A stretch of 64,000 nucleotides of DNA from positions 186,001 through 250,000 of the forward strand of contig NZ_JAGFNU010000004.1 of the NCBI RefSeq assembly GCF_018457175.1, in the 5' to 3' direction. Source of the DNA: Pseudohalocynthiibacter aestuariivivens. GTDB lineage: Bacteria; Pseudomonadota; Alphaproteobacteria; Rhodobacterales; Rhodobacteraceae. Positions 25,399 through 34,018 of this stretch are shown here, in pieces. The notes beneath the pieces are model-generated. The model had not been told where the DNA came from. It searched no databases and worked only from the letters and a program-made list of their open reading frames with translations. Each line of letters starts with the position of its first letter. The first letter of the stretch is position 1. The translations under genes were made by a program, and so were the position numbers.

Positions 25399-26184
25399 TC
25401 AAGCATCGTCACCATGCCCCGCACGAAGCCCCTCACGTACCCGATGCGCGATATCAATGAATTCCTGCGTATCGCGAATATCCAGACTACGGTCTTTTGG
25501 TAGCGTGCTCTCTATAATATCAGTGATCCGCCCGGGACGCGGGCTCATGACAACAATCTTTGTTGAGAGGTAGACCGCTTCGGGGATTGAGTGGGTAACA
25601 AAACCAATGGTCTTTTCCGTACGTGCCCAAAGTTCCAGTAACTGTTCGTTAAGATGGTCCCGTACAATTTCATCCAATGCCCCAAAGGGCTCATCCATCA
25701 GAAGAATATCAGCGTCAAACGCCAGCGCCCGTGCAATGCTCGCGCGCTGCTGCATTCCGCCAGAAAGCTGCCAGGGGAATTTTTTACCAAATCCTTTTAG
25801 ATCAACAAGTTCAAGAACCTTATTAACGTGCTCTGCCATCTCAGCCTTGCTGAACCCCATGATCTCGAGCGGTAGTTTTATGTTGCCCGCAATCGTGCGC
25901 CACGGGTAAAGGCCTGCGGCCTGAAATACATAGCCATAGGCGCGGTTACGGCGTGCCTCGTCCGCGGACATGCCGTTTACGGTAATGGAGCCGTTGCTTG
26001 GCTCTTCAAGCGCCGCCATTGCCCGAAGGAACGTGGTTTTCCCACACCCGGACGGGCCGATGAAACTGACAAAATCACCCTTGTTGATGGTCAGGTTCAC
26101 ATCCTTCAGTGCGTGAACCGGCCCATCATTGGTCTGAAACGTCAAATCCAGATTGTTTGCTTCGATTACAACGTCTTGATCCAA
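25399..26184 (-). CDS. ABC transporter ATP-binding protein (SsuB/ThiZ-like)
   Basis: 261-residue ATPase with Walker A 'GPSGCGKTTFLRAMA', signature 'LSGGMQQRASIARALAFD', Walker B 'ADILLMDEPFGALD' and H-loop 'GFVTHSIPEAVYL'. It drives the importer formed with the two permeases and the NMT1-like receptor. The only well-placed in-frame start is TTG at 26184, five or so bases after AGGGGGA; the ATG at 26189 is out of frame. A TTG start would lower expression relative to the other genes. Confidence 0.9.
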   Translation of the reverse strand: MDQDVVIEANNLDLTFQTNDGPVHALKDVNLTINKGDFVSFIGPSGCGKTTFLRAMAALEEPSNGSITVNGMSADEARRNRAYGYVFQAAGLYPWRTIAGNIKLPLEIMGFSKAEMAEHVNKVLELVDLKGFGKKFPWQLSGGMQQRASIARALAFDADILLMDEPFGALDEIVRDHLNEQLLELWARTEKTIGFVTHSIPEAVYLSTKIVVMSPRPGRITDIIESTLPKDRSLDIRDTQEFIDIAHRVREGLRAGHGDDA

Positions 26185-26203
26185 GACATCCCCCTGTCAA
26201 TCG

Positions 26204-26250
26204 CCCCGTTCTGGGGTCCCTGTGTCGTTACGAGCCCACATAGTGGACTC
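26204..26250 (-). other. Structured spacer between dihydropyrimidinase and ABC genes
   Basis: This 73-bp gap inside the operon holds two small hairpins: GAGCCCAC/GTGGACTC (26232-26239 with 26243-26250, one mismatch) and CCCC/GGGG (26204-26207 with 26213-26216). No T run follows. They may set relative expression of enzyme and transporter genes. Confidence 0.35.
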
Positions 26251-26257
26251 GCTACTA

Positions 26258-27718
26258 TCAAATCCCTGCCGGTATGTTCAGCGGATCACGCTCAATCTTG
26301 CGTGGAGAGTTCAGTGCTTTCCACTGGCTAAGTGCGGTGTGCGCAGACGGGAACGCAGGGCGCGGCACGAACCGGCCTCTTCCCGGTTGCGGCTGGCTGT
26401 TTTGCCCCCAGGCCCAGATCACTTCACCCCGACTTAGGGTATAGCGGCTTTGGGCGCTCACGTTGAAACCCTCGAATACGTTGTAGTCGAGCACGGAATG
26501 GTGGTTCGCAGGCGAAATGGTTTTAGATATTTTTGGGTCCCATACCACGATATCGGCATCGGCGCCTTCGACAATCGCACCTTTTTTCGGATATATATTC
26601 AATATCTTGGCGACGTTTGTTGAAGTGGCTGCGACAAATTCATTTGGCGTAAGCCGCCCGGTTTCGACGCCTTCGGTCCAGAGCACGGCCAGCCGTTCCT
26701 CAAGCCCGTTCGAGCCATTCGGAATGATCCGGAAATCATCGCGGCCCGCGCGTTTCTGTTCGGTGTTAAACGCCGCGTGGTCCGTTGCAACAACCTGCAG
26801 GCTGCCCGCCTGAAGCCCGGCCCAAAGGCTGTCCTGATGGTCCTTGCTGCGGAACGGCGGTGACATGACACGCCGCGCGGCATGATCCCAGTCTTTGTTG
26901 AAATACTCAGACTCATCCAGAGTCAGGAACTGGATCAGTGGCTCACCATAAACCCGCATGCCTTTTTGCCGCGCACGGCGGATTGCCTCATGCGTCTGTT
27001 CGCAACTCACATGTACGATGTAAAGCGGCACACCTGCTGTATCGGCAATGGTGATCGCGCGGTTCGCGGCCTCGCCTTCCAGTTCGGGTGGGCGTGAATA
27101 GGCGTGGCCCTCTGGCCCCGTGATGCCCTGATCAAAATACTTCTGCTGAAGCTCTGCCACCAGGTCACCGTTTTCGGCGTGGACCATCGGCAGCGCACCA
27201 AGCTCGGCGCAGCGCTTGAAGCTCGCGAACATCTCGTCGTCTTCAATCATCAACGCGCCCTTGTAGGCCATGAAGTGTTTGAAGGAGTTGACACCCATCT
27301 TCACCGCGTCTTCCATCTCGGTGAACACATTCTCATCCCAGCCTGTGATCGCCATGTGATAGCCAATGTCAGAGCAGATTTGCGGCGCGGATTTGCGGTG
27401 CCATTCGTTGATTGCGTTCTTGATAGAGCCGTCAGCCCCCGGCAGGCAGAAATCAACCACCATCGTGGTGCCACCTGCTGCGGCGGCCCATGTGCCGGAT
27501 TCAAAGGTTTCCGCCGCCGTTGTGCCCATAAATGGCATTTCAAGGTGAGTGTGCGGATCAATCCCACCGGGGATGACATAGGCGCCTTCGGCGTCGATGT
27601 ATTCATCACCCTTCAAATCCTCGCCAATCTGCTTGATCACCTCGCCCTCGATCAGGACATCGGCCTTCCATGTACGGTCTGCAGTGCAGACGGTGCCGTT
27701 TTTGATGACTTTGGTCAT
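26258..27718 (-). CDS. hydA: Dihydropyrimidinase (D-hydantoinase)
   Basis: 486-residue cyclic amidohydrolase that opens 5,6-dihydrouracil or dihydrothymine to the N-carbamoyl beta-amino acid. Metal-site residues are visible: 'GGIDPHTHLEMP' (HxH), the carbamylated lysine in 'HFMAYKGAL', histidines in 'MVHAENGD' and 'YIVHVSCEQTHEA', and the aspartate of 'VATDHAAF'. The substrate-contacting 'PNGSNGLEERL' is also present. The ATG at 27718 (MTKVIKNG) matches the family start; the open frame above it overlaps the amidohydrolase gene. It acts between the PreTA reductase and the amidohydrolase. Confidence 0.95.
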   Translation of the reverse strand: MTKVIKNGTVCTADRTWKADVLIEGEVIKQIGEDLKGDEYIDAEGAYVIPGGIDPHTHLEMPFMGTTAAETFESGTWAAAAGGTTMVVDFCLPGADGSIKNAINEWHRKSAPQICSDIGYHMAITGWDENVFTEMEDAVKMGVNSFKHFMAYKGALMIEDDEMFASFKRCAELGALPMVHAENGDLVAELQQKYFDQGITGPEGHAYSRPPELEGEAANRAITIADTAGVPLYIVHVSCEQTHEAIRRARQKGMRVYGEPLIQFLTLDESEYFNKDWDHAARRVMSPPFRSKDHQDSLWAGLQAGSLQVVATDHAAFNTEQKRAGRDDFRIIPNGSNGLEERLAVLWTEGVETGRLTPNEFVAATSTNVAKILNIYPKKGAIVEGADADIVVWDPKISKTISPANHHSVLDYNVFEGFNVSAQSRYTLSRGEVIWAWGQNSQPQPGRGRFVPRPAFPSAHTALSQWKALNSPRKIERDPLNIPAGI

Positions 27719-27729
27719 TGATCTTCTCC

Positions 27730-28980
27730 CTATTCCACAATTCCCGCCGTTTCGACCACCGCGTGCATCAGCACATCTGCCCCGGCTGTGGCCCATTCCC
27801 TGGAGATCTCCTCGGCCTCGTTATGGCTTAGCCCGTCAACACAGGGGCACATGACCATTGCGGTTGGGGCGACGCGGTTGATCCAACAGGCGTCGTGCCC
27901 GGCACCTGAAATGATGTTGCGGTGGGAATAGCCCAGCCGTTCAGCGGCATTCCGCACGGCAGTTACACAAGTTTCGTCAAAGGTGACCGGATCAAACCCG
28001 CCAACCTTTTCAAACTCAACCCCCAGACCCATTTCATCGCAAATCGCCTGCGCGCCAGTTTTTAGCCGGGCTTCCATATCTTCGATCACTGCCAGATCGG
28101 GCGAGCGGAAATCAACAGTGAACACCACCTTGCCCGGAATCACGTTGCGCGAGTTCGGATAAACATCAATATGGCCCGCCGCACCCACAGCATCGGGTGC
28201 GTGGCTAAGCGCGATCTGATTGACCAGTTCCAGCACATGGGCAAGGCCAAGCCCCGCATCCTTGCGCATCGGCATGGGGGTAGAGCCTGTGTGGCTGTCC
28301 TTGCCGGTGATTGTCACTTGCGTCCAGCTCAGGCCCTGACCGTGGGTCACAACGCCAATGTCTTTGCCTTCTATCTCAAGAATCGGGCCCTGTTCGATGT
28401 GAAGTTCAAAGAAGGCATGCATTTTGCGCGCGCCAACCTCTTCATCACCCCGCCAGCCGATGCGTTTCAGCTCGTCCCCAAATTTCTTACCTTCGGCGTC
28501 TTCACGGTCATAAGCCCAGTCCTGCGTGTGCATCCCAGCAAATACGCCTGACGCTAACATTGCGGGGGCATAACGTGTGCCTTCTTCGTTCGTCCAGTTG
28601 GTCACAACGATGGGATGTTTGGTCTTTATCCCAAGGTCGTTCAGCGTGCGCAGGATTTCGAGCCCGCCAAGAACCCCAAGCACACCATCATATTTACCAC
28701 CCGTCGGTTGGGTGTCGAGGTGCGAGCCGACATAGACCGGCAGCGCCTCAGGGTCTGTTCCTTCACGCCGGGCGAACATGTTGCCCATGGTGTCGAGCCC
28801 CATCGTGCAACCCGCCGCTTCGCACCAGGTTTGGAACAGTGCACGGCCTTCGCCGTCTTCATCCGTCAGGGTCTGGCGGTTATTGCCACCCGCAATGCCG
28901 GGGCCGATTTTGGCCATTTCCATCAAAGAGTCCCAAAGGCGTTCGCCATTGATTTTCAGGTTCTCACCGGGTGCAGCCAT
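27730..28980 (-). CDS. hydC: Zn-dependent N-carbamoyl-beta-alanine / N-carbamoyl-amino acid amidohydrolase
   Basis: 416-residue M20-family hydrolase that releases CO2 and ammonia from N-carbamoyl-beta-alanine, the last step of reductive pyrimidine degradation. Metal-binding motifs are 'VGSHLDTQPTGGKYDGVLGV' (His and Asp), 'NEEGTRYAP' (Glu), 'ELHIEQGPILE' (His) and 'GLSHNEAEEIS' (His). GGGAGAGAG precedes ATG 28980. It is the first gene of the catabolic and transport unit and sits directly beside two RutR-like boxes. Allantoate amidohydrolase belongs to the same family, but the neighbours favour pyrimidines. Confidence 0.92.
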   Translation of the reverse strand: MAAPGENLKINGERLWDSLMEMAKIGPGIAGGNNRQTLTDEDGEGRALFQTWCEAAGCTMGLDTMGNMFARREGTDPEALPVYVGSHLDTQPTGGKYDGVLGVLGGLEILRTLNDLGIKTKHPIVVTNWTNEEGTRYAPAMLASGVFAGMHTQDWAYDREDAEGKKFGDELKRIGWRGDEEVGARKMHAFFELHIEQGPILEIEGKDIGVVTHGQGLSWTQVTITGKDSHTGSTPMPMRKDAGLGLAHVLELVNQIALSHAPDAVGAAGHIDVYPNSRNVIPGKVVFTVDFRSPDLAVIEDMEARLKTGAQAICDEMGLGVEFEKVGGFDPVTFDETCVTAVRNAAERLGYSHRNIISGAGHDACWINRVAPTAMVMCPCVDGLSHNEAEEISREWATAGADVLMHAVVETAGIVE

Positions 28981-29041
28981 TCTCTCTCTCCCTAGGTCGT
29001 GTCAGGTGCCGGGCCTTCTGCCTCTTGCATTTTTTTACATC

Positions 29042-29057
29042 CTGACCGTATGGTCAA
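29042..29057. promoter_or_regulatory. RutR-like box 1 (CTGACCGTATGGTCAA)
   Basis: Inverted repeat TGACC-GTAT-GGTCA that matches the E. coli RutR consensus TTGACCA-NN-TGGTCAA at 12 of 14 defined positions. It lies between the divergent amidohydrolase gene (start 28980) and the first TetR gene (start 29102). Confidence 0.75.
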
Positions 29058-29074
29058 GATAACACGACCACAAC

Positions 29075-29090
29075 CTGACCAACCGGTCAA
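29075..29090. promoter_or_regulatory. RutR-like box 2 (CTGACCAACCGGTCAA)
   Basis: Second inverted repeat, TGACC-AACC-GGTCA, again 12 of 14 positions of the RutR consensus. Its centre is 33 bp from that of box 1, about three helical turns, so two dimers could bind the same face of the DNA. It ends 11 bp before the first TetR gene. Confidence 0.75.
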
Positions 29091-29101
29091 GAAAATTCTG
29101 G

Positions 29102-29767
29102 ATGGTTTTTGCAATGCCTATAGCCCAGCGCCCCGCCCGCAAAAAAGATATTCGGCAGGAGAATGAAAAGCTTATTTTAGAAGCAGCCGAAAAAGTCTTT
29201 GCAGAAGCGGGGTTTGGCGGGGCAACCATGCAGTTGATTGCGGATGTTGCCGGTCTGCCCAAGGCCAATTTGCACTATTATTTTCCAACAAAAGAATCCC
29301 TGTACCGACAAGTTGTGCAGAACATTTTTCAGGTCTGGTTGCAGGCCGCAGACATCTTTGATGCCGCCCCCGGCCCTGCCGAGGGAATCGGGGCATACAT
29401 TGACGCAAAAATGGAAATCAGCCGCAGGCACCCCGCTGGGTCTAAAGTCTGGGCGTCAGAAGTGATGCATCGTGCGCCTGTTATTCAGGATTATCTGGAG
29501 AACACTTTGAAAGATTGGACGGATGGGCGAATGGCTGTCATTCAACGCTGGATTGACGCAGGTTTGATGGACCCGATCAACCCACGCCATCTGCTTTATA
29601 TGCTTTGGGCCACAACCCAGCACTATGCCGACTTTGGTCATCAGATTGAAACGCTGAACAACGGCAAACCCTTGTCTGACAAAGACTGGGCAGAGGCGAA
29701 GGTATCTGTAAAAGAGATCATTCTCAAAGGTATCGGGGTGGTGCCTGTTGGCAAAAATACCGGTTAA
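29102..29767 (+). CDS. TetR family regulator, RutR-like paralogue 1
   Basis: 221-residue regulator. The N-terminal TetR helix-turn-helix reads 'IADVAGLPKANLHYYFPTKESLY' (about residues 44-66). The C-terminal ligand domain has the RutR-like 'DAKMEISRRHPAGSKVWASEVMHRAP' and 'LLYMLWATTQHYADFG' segments. E. coli RutR senses uracil and thymine. The gene starts just after two RutR-like boxes, divergent from the hydC-hydA-ABC operon, so it probably represses both itself and that operon. A second ATG at 29114 (MPIAQRP), preceded by GGATGG, is an equally good start. Confidence 0.88.
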   Translation: MVFAMPIAQRPARKKDIRQENEKLILEAAEKVFAEAGFGGATMQLIADVAGLPKANLHYYFPTKESLYRQVVQNIFQVWLQAADIFDAAPGPAEGIGAYIDAKMEISRRHPAGSKVWASEVMHRAPVIQDYLENTLKDWTDGRMAVIQRWIDAGLMDPINPRHLLYMLWATTQHYADFGHQIETLNNGKPLSDKDWAEAKVSVKEIILKGIGVVPVGKNTG

Positions 29768-29897
29768 TCCTGCTACATTGGGTAAACTCATTAGATTAGG
29801 GCGCAGTGTCCATCTGATTTTATTGTTCAAATTGCGCTGAACGTTTATAGAAAAGAACCCGCCCGGGCCTTTGACAAAGCTATTTTTGGGAAGACGC

Positions 29898-30506
29898 ATG
29901 ACTCAACCGCGCACACGCATTCAGCAGAAGAATATCACCACAATTCTGGATGCCGCATTAGAGGTGTTTTCGCAGTATGGGTATCGCGGTTCCACGCTGG
30001 ATCAAATTGCTTTGGCATCCGGGTTGTCAAAGCCAAACTTGCTTTATTATTTTCCGTCGAAAGATGCGATCCATATCGCGCTTTTATCGAGCCTTATGGA
30101 CACATGGCTTGATCCGCTACGCGCAATGGACGCCAAGGGGGATCCGAAACAGGAAATCCTGTCTTACATGCACCGCAAACTTGAGATGAGCCGCGATTAC
30201 CCCCGTGAAAGCCGCTTGTTTGCGAACGAGATCATACAAGGCGCACCGCGGATCAAAGAAACGATCAACGGAGAATTGAAAGAACTGGTGGATGCGAAGG
30301 CAAAAGTCATTAAGAACTGGATTTCTGAAGGAAAGATAGCCAACGTAAACCCGCACCATCTGATCTTTTCAATCTGGTCCCTGACCCAGCACTACGCCGA
30401 CTTTGACGTTCAAGTCCGAAGTGTTCTGGCAGGCAAGGAAGATGACCCATACCCGGAGGCAAAAGCGTATCTGGACCTTTTGTTCACCAAGCTGCTGACA
30501 CCTTAG
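29898..30506 (+). CDS. rutR: TetR family regulator, RutR-like paralogue 2
   Basis: 202-residue regulator closely resembling E. coli RutR by eye. The helix-turn-helix is 'IALASGLSKPNLLYYFPSKDAI', followed by 'YMHRKLEMSRDYPRESRLFANEIIQGAP' and 'HHLIFSIWSLTQHYADF'. GGGAAG precedes ATG 29898. It follows the first RutR-like gene by 130 bp in the same direction but has no RutR-like box of its own in that gap. Of the pair it looks the closer RutR homologue; the two may bind different pyrimidines or form a two-regulator control. Confidence 0.88.
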   Translation: MTQPRTRIQQKNITTILDAALEVFSQYGYRGSTLDQIALASGLSKPNLLYYFPSKDAIHIALLSSLMDTWLDPLRAMDAKGDPKQEILSYMHRKLEMSRDYPRESRLFANEIIQGAPRIKETINGELKELVDAKAKVIKNWISEGKIANVNPHHLIFSIWSLTQHYADFDVQVRSVLAGKEDDPYPEAKAYLDLLFTKLLTP

Positions 30507-30530
30507 AAAAGAGAAGACCGCAAGGAGATT

Positions 30531-30588
30531 AGGTGGGCTTTGCAGGCAATTCAGACATTGCCCGGATCAAAGCCCCCACCTGATCCGG
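30531..30588. other. Mutually exclusive hairpins after the RutR-like genes
   Basis: One fold pairs AGGTGGGCTTTG (30531-30542) with 30568-30581 (two extra bases on one side) and encloses a second stem, GGCAAT/ATTGCC (30545-30550 with 30557-30562). A competing fold pairs CCGGATCA (30562-30569) with TGATCCGG (30581-30588). The region lies between convergent genes and may be a bidirectional terminator. A 16-codon frame starting GTG at 30533 behind AAGGAG runs through it but ends nowhere useful. Confidence 0.4.
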
Positions 30589-30659
30589 TTTAAGCGCGGC
30601 ACTCGTGTTAAATCAGGAACCGGCGCAGGCTTCTTAAGAACAATTTTGTGGTGGGTGGA

Positions 30660-31073
30660 TCACTTCGGTGAGGGTCCGAATGAGGCGGCAACCTCTGCAC
30701 CCGTCATCATCTTGGTCTCGTTCGAGAACTCATAGAACTTCGGTTTGCTGTCAGTGAAGACCTGCAACGACATGCGTAATTTCGACTGATCGTCGAACAG
30801 GCCAGCGGCTATCTGATAATCTTTGCTGTCTATGATGTGATAAAAAAGGTTTGATCCGCATTTCGTACAAAAACCCCGTTCCGCCCAGTCAGATGAACGT
30901 GTTCGACCAATGCTCTCTTCGCCTTCGAATGCCGCATTTTGGCAATTCACTCCCATGAATGGCCCTGACGACCATTGTCGGCACATGTTACAATGACAAG
31001 CTGCGACAGTTGGCTTGCGGGCTGTCGCAACAATCTTCACGGCACCACACATGCATCTCCCGGTCAATTCCAT
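30660..31073 (-). CDS. GFA family (CENP-V/GFA domain) zinc protein
   Basis: 137-residue protein of the glutathione-dependent formaldehyde-activating enzyme fold. Zinc ligands are visible as 'GRCMCGAV', 'CHCNMCRQW' and 'FCTKCGSN'. The ATG at 31073 (MELTGRC) starts the domain; the open frame upstream is tryptophan-rich and unlikely to be translated. The fold is widespread and most members have no proven link to formaldehyde, so the role is open. It is convergent with the RutR-like gene and downstream of the pre operon in the same direction. Confidence 0.87.
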   Translation of the reverse strand: MELTGRCMCGAVKIVATARKPTVAACHCNMCRQWSSGPFMGVNCQNAAFEGEESIGRTRSSDWAERGFCTKCGSNLFYHIIDSKDYQIAAGLFDDQSKLRMSLQVFTDSKPKFYEFSNETKMMTGAEVAASFGPSPK

Positions 31074-31239
31074 CTCATTTGCCACGAATGAGCTCCATAT
31101 CCACCAAATCCAGTTCACCGAAATCACTATCGAAGGACAGGGTTCGCGGCAACAATCTTAGTTAGCTCGAACTCGCCGCTCATTACTCGTCAACAATGAC
31201 ATTAACGCAAACCATCACTACTTTCCGACCTCCCCCCAA

Positions 31240-31268
31240 ACGAAAACACCCCGACACAAGGCCGGGGT
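31240..31268 (-). terminator. Terminator of the preT-preA operon
   Basis: On the minus strand ACCCCG (31268-31263) pairs with CGGGGT (31253-31248) around a 9-nt loop and is followed by GTTTTCGTTT. It begins about 30 bp after the preA stop. Confidence 0.75.
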
Positions 31269-31299
31269 GAAGGTGGGGTTAAAAACCCTGGGAGATTGT

Positions 31300-32616
31300 T
31301 CATCCGCCGAAGGTTGGCTCCGAGACTGCGGATGGGTTGTTTGGATGCGTTGTCCAGTTCGCGTATTCGGACGGAACCTTTTCGCCTGTGCGCGGGTCTA
31401 TCTGACCCGGCTGCATAGGTTCCATCGTGATACAGTCTTCAATCGGACAAACATCAACGCACAGGTTGCAGGCGACACATTCGTCATCCATCACCTCAAA
31501 CACGCGATCTTCGGACATTGAAATCGCCTGATGGCTGGTATCTTCGCAAGCGGCATAACACCGACCGCAGCTGATACAGGCATCCTGATCAATCTTGGCT
31601 TTGGCAATGTAGTTGAGGTTCAAATACTGCCAGTCGGTAACGTTTGGCACGGCTTTGCCAACAAAATCGTCGACAGAGCTATGCCCTTTTTCATCCATCC
31701 AAGCAGAGAGACCCGAACACATTTCCTGAACGATTTTAAAACCATAGGTCATAACGGCGGTACATACCTGAACATTACCGCACCCAAGCGCCATGAACTC
31801 CGCAGCATCACGCCATGTGGTAACACCGCCGATGCCAGATATCGGCAAACCCGCTGTTTCCGGATTGCGTGCGATTTCCGCGACCATATTCATTGCGATC
31901 GGTTTGACTGCCGGACCACAGTAGCCGCCGTGCGTTCCTTTGCCATCAATCATTGGCTCTGGTGACATTGCATCCAGGTTCACCGAGGTGATCGAATTGA
32001 TCGTGTTGATCAGGCTGACGGCATCTGCTCCACCGCGCTTGGCTGCCTCTGCCGGACGACGAATATCGGTGATATTTGGCGTCAGCTTTACGATCACAGG
32101 CATCCGGGTATTTTGCTTGCACCAGCGTGCCACCATTTCGATGTATTCTGGCACCTGCCCCACAGCAGAACCCATACCACGTTCCGCCATGCCATGAGGG
32201 CACCCGAAGTTAAGCTCGATGCCATCCGCGCCGGTTTCTTCGACGACAGGCAAAATCGCTTTCCATGCCGCTTCTTCGCAAGGCACCATAAGTGATACAA
32301 TCATCGCCCGATCCGGGTAATCACGCTTTACAGCCTTGATTTCTCGCAGATTTGTCTGAAGCGGACGATCCGTGATCAGCTCGATATTATTGAGCCCCAA
32401 AAGCCGCCTGTCAGCCCCGTAAATCGCGCCATATCGTGGGCCGTTTACATTAACCACGGGCGGGCCCTCCGACCCAAGTGTTTTCCAGACAACGCCACCC
32501 CATCCGGCCTCAAACGCGCGGCGGACGTTGTACTCCTTGTCCGTTGGCGGTGCCGAAGCGAGCCAGAACGGGTTCGGGGATTTGATCCCCAGAAAATTTG
32601 CAGAAATATCAGCCAT
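31300..32616 (-). CDS. preA: NAD-dependent dihydropyrimidine dehydrogenase subunit PreA
   Basis: 438-residue catalytic subunit that reduces uracil or thymine to the dihydropyrimidine. Residues about 1-310 form the FMN-binding barrel, with 'GIELNFGCPHGMAERGMG', 'VKLTPNITDI', 'AVSLINTINS' and 'ISGIGGVTTW'. The C-terminal part (about 335-405) has two 4Fe-4S motifs, 'CISCGRCYAACED' and 'CVACNLCVDVCPIEDC'. GAGGAGG lies upstream of ATG 32616, 14 bp after preT. With PreT it carries out step one of the reductive route whose later steps are encoded at 26-29 kb. Confidence 0.96.
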   Translation of the reverse strand: MADISANFLGIKSPNPFWLASAPPTDKEYNVRRAFEAGWGGVVWKTLGSEGPPVVNVNGPRYGAIYGADRRLLGLNNIELITDRPLQTNLREIKAVKRDYPDRAMIVSLMVPCEEAAWKAILPVVEETGADGIELNFGCPHGMAERGMGSAVGQVPEYIEMVARWCKQNTRMPVIVKLTPNITDIRRPAEAAKRGGADAVSLINTINSITSVNLDAMSPEPMIDGKGTHGGYCGPAVKPIAMNMVAEIARNPETAGLPISGIGGVTTWRDAAEFMALGCGNVQVCTAVMTYGFKIVQEMCSGLSAWMDEKGHSSVDDFVGKAVPNVTDWQYLNLNYIAKAKIDQDACISCGRCYAACEDTSHQAISMSEDRVFEVMDDECVACNLCVDVCPIEDCITMEPMQPGQIDPRTGEKVPSEYANWTTHPNNPSAVSEPTFGG

Positions 32617-32630
32617 ATTTATTCCTCCTC

Positions 32631-33965
32631 TCAGCCCATCAGGCTTTGGTGGATGTCTTCGGCAGCATCGCGGCCTTCGGCCACGGCTGTCACTGTAAGG
32701 TCGTCCCCGCCAGTGGCGCAGTCCCCGCCAGCCCAGACGTTGTTAACCGACGTACGCCCCGCGTCGCTAACGGCGATTTTACCACCCTCCAGAATGATCC
32801 CTTCAGGTGTTTCACCAAGCGTCTGGCCGATTGCCTTTAACAATTGATCCGCAGGTAAACGAAATGTCTCGCCAGTGCCGCGCAGGCCGTCGCTGGTGGT
32901 TTCGGTATATTCGAACTCCACTTCCTGAACGGCCCCATTGCCATGCACCTTCACGGGTTGCGCATTTTCAAGAATGCGCACCCCAGCCGATGCTGCGAGA
33001 TCCTGCTCAAATCCTGAGGCCCCCATCTGATCACGGCCACGGCGATAGGCGATAGTCACGTTTTCAGAACCAAGCAGTTTTGATTGTACTGCCGCATCAA
33101 CAGCCGTCATCCCGCCCCCGATGACAACAACATTTCGTCCAACAGGAATGGTTGACATATCCTCGGCCTGCCGAAGTGTGCTGATGAAATCAACCGCATC
33201 AGACACTCCGTCTTTATCAACGCCCTCTGCCCGAAGTGCATTTACGCCCGCAAGGCCGATTCCAAGGAACACAGCGTCATATGCCGTCGTCAATTGGTCA
33301 ATGCTTAGCCCGTTTCCGAGCGATTTTCCGGTCTTGAGGGAAATTCCGCCAATCTGCAAAAGCCAGTCAACTTCGCGTGCAGCAAACCCATCTACGGATT
33401 TGTAGGTAGCGATTCCAAATTCGTTCAGACCGCCAGCCTTTGATCGTGCATCAAAGAGGTCGACATCATGACCATACATCGACAAACGGTGCGCACAAGA
33501 AAGGCCCGCAGGCCCTGCGCCGATGACGGCAACCTTTTTACCAGTCACGTCGGCGCGACTGAACGGATGCTTGCCGCTATTCATCAGTTTGTCTGTCGCA
33601 TATCGCTGCAAACGTCCGATTTCGACGGGCTTACCCTCAGCAACCTCACGCACACAAACCTCTTCGCACAACGTTTCTGTCGGGCAGACCCGCGCGCACA
33701 TCCCGCCCAGAATGTTCTGAGAAAAAATCGTTTTTGCGGCTTCTTCAGGTGTTCCAGTCTGAATCTGACGAATGAACATCGGAATATCGATGTCGGTAGG
33801 ACAGGCGGTTGTGCATGGCGCATCATAGCAAAAATAGCATCGGTCTGCGGCAACGGCAGCTTCATGCGGCTCATAAGGCGGATGCAAATCTGAAAAATTT
33901 TCCTGGTATGCCTCTGCACTCAGTCTGCCTGACTGAATCCCCGGCGTCATTTGGCTGTTTGGCAT
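32631..33965 (-). CDS. preT: NAD-dependent dihydropyrimidine dehydrogenase subunit PreT
   Basis: 444-residue flavoprotein that passes electrons from NAD(P)H to PreA. The N-terminal domain has iron-sulfur cysteines ('CYFCYDAPCTTACPTDIDIP' and 'CARVCPTETLCEEVCVR'). The FAD motif is 'VAVIGAGPAGLSCAHRLSMYG' region near residue 145, and the NAD(P) motif is 'VVVIGGGMTAVDAA' near residue 280. The domain plan matches the small subunit of glutamate synthase, but operon linkage with preA settles the assignment. GGGAGG precedes ATG 33965. A degenerate RutR-like box lies 54 bp upstream of the start. Confidence 0.95.
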   Translation of the reverse strand: MPNSQMTPGIQSGRLSAEAYQENFSDLHPPYEPHEAAVAADRCYFCYDAPCTTACPTDIDIPMFIRQIQTGTPEEAAKTIFSQNILGGMCARVCPTETLCEEVCVREVAEGKPVEIGRLQRYATDKLMNSGKHPFSRADVTGKKVAVIGAGPAGLSCAHRLSMYGHDVDLFDARSKAGGLNEFGIATYKSVDGFAAREVDWLLQIGGISLKTGKSLGNGLSIDQLTTAYDAVFLGIGLAGVNALRAEGVDKDGVSDAVDFISTLRQAEDMSTIPVGRNVVVIGGGMTAVDAAVQSKLLGSENVTIAYRRGRDQMGASGFEQDLAASAGVRILENAQPVKVHGNGAVQEVEFEYTETTSDGLRGTGETFRLPADQLLKAIGQTLGETPEGIILEGGKIAVSDAGRTSVNNVWAGGDCATGGDDLTVTAVAEGRDAAEDIHQSLMG

Positions 33966-34018
33966 TACCGGCCTCCCTGCTGGTTTATGTCACGCGAATC
34001 TTGCCACAAGTTCATTTT

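Noticed and set aside
27104-27721. Open frame of 205 codons opposite dihydropyrimidinase
   Set aside because: It is entirely antisense to a gene with complete catalytic motifs and has no ribosome site or family match.
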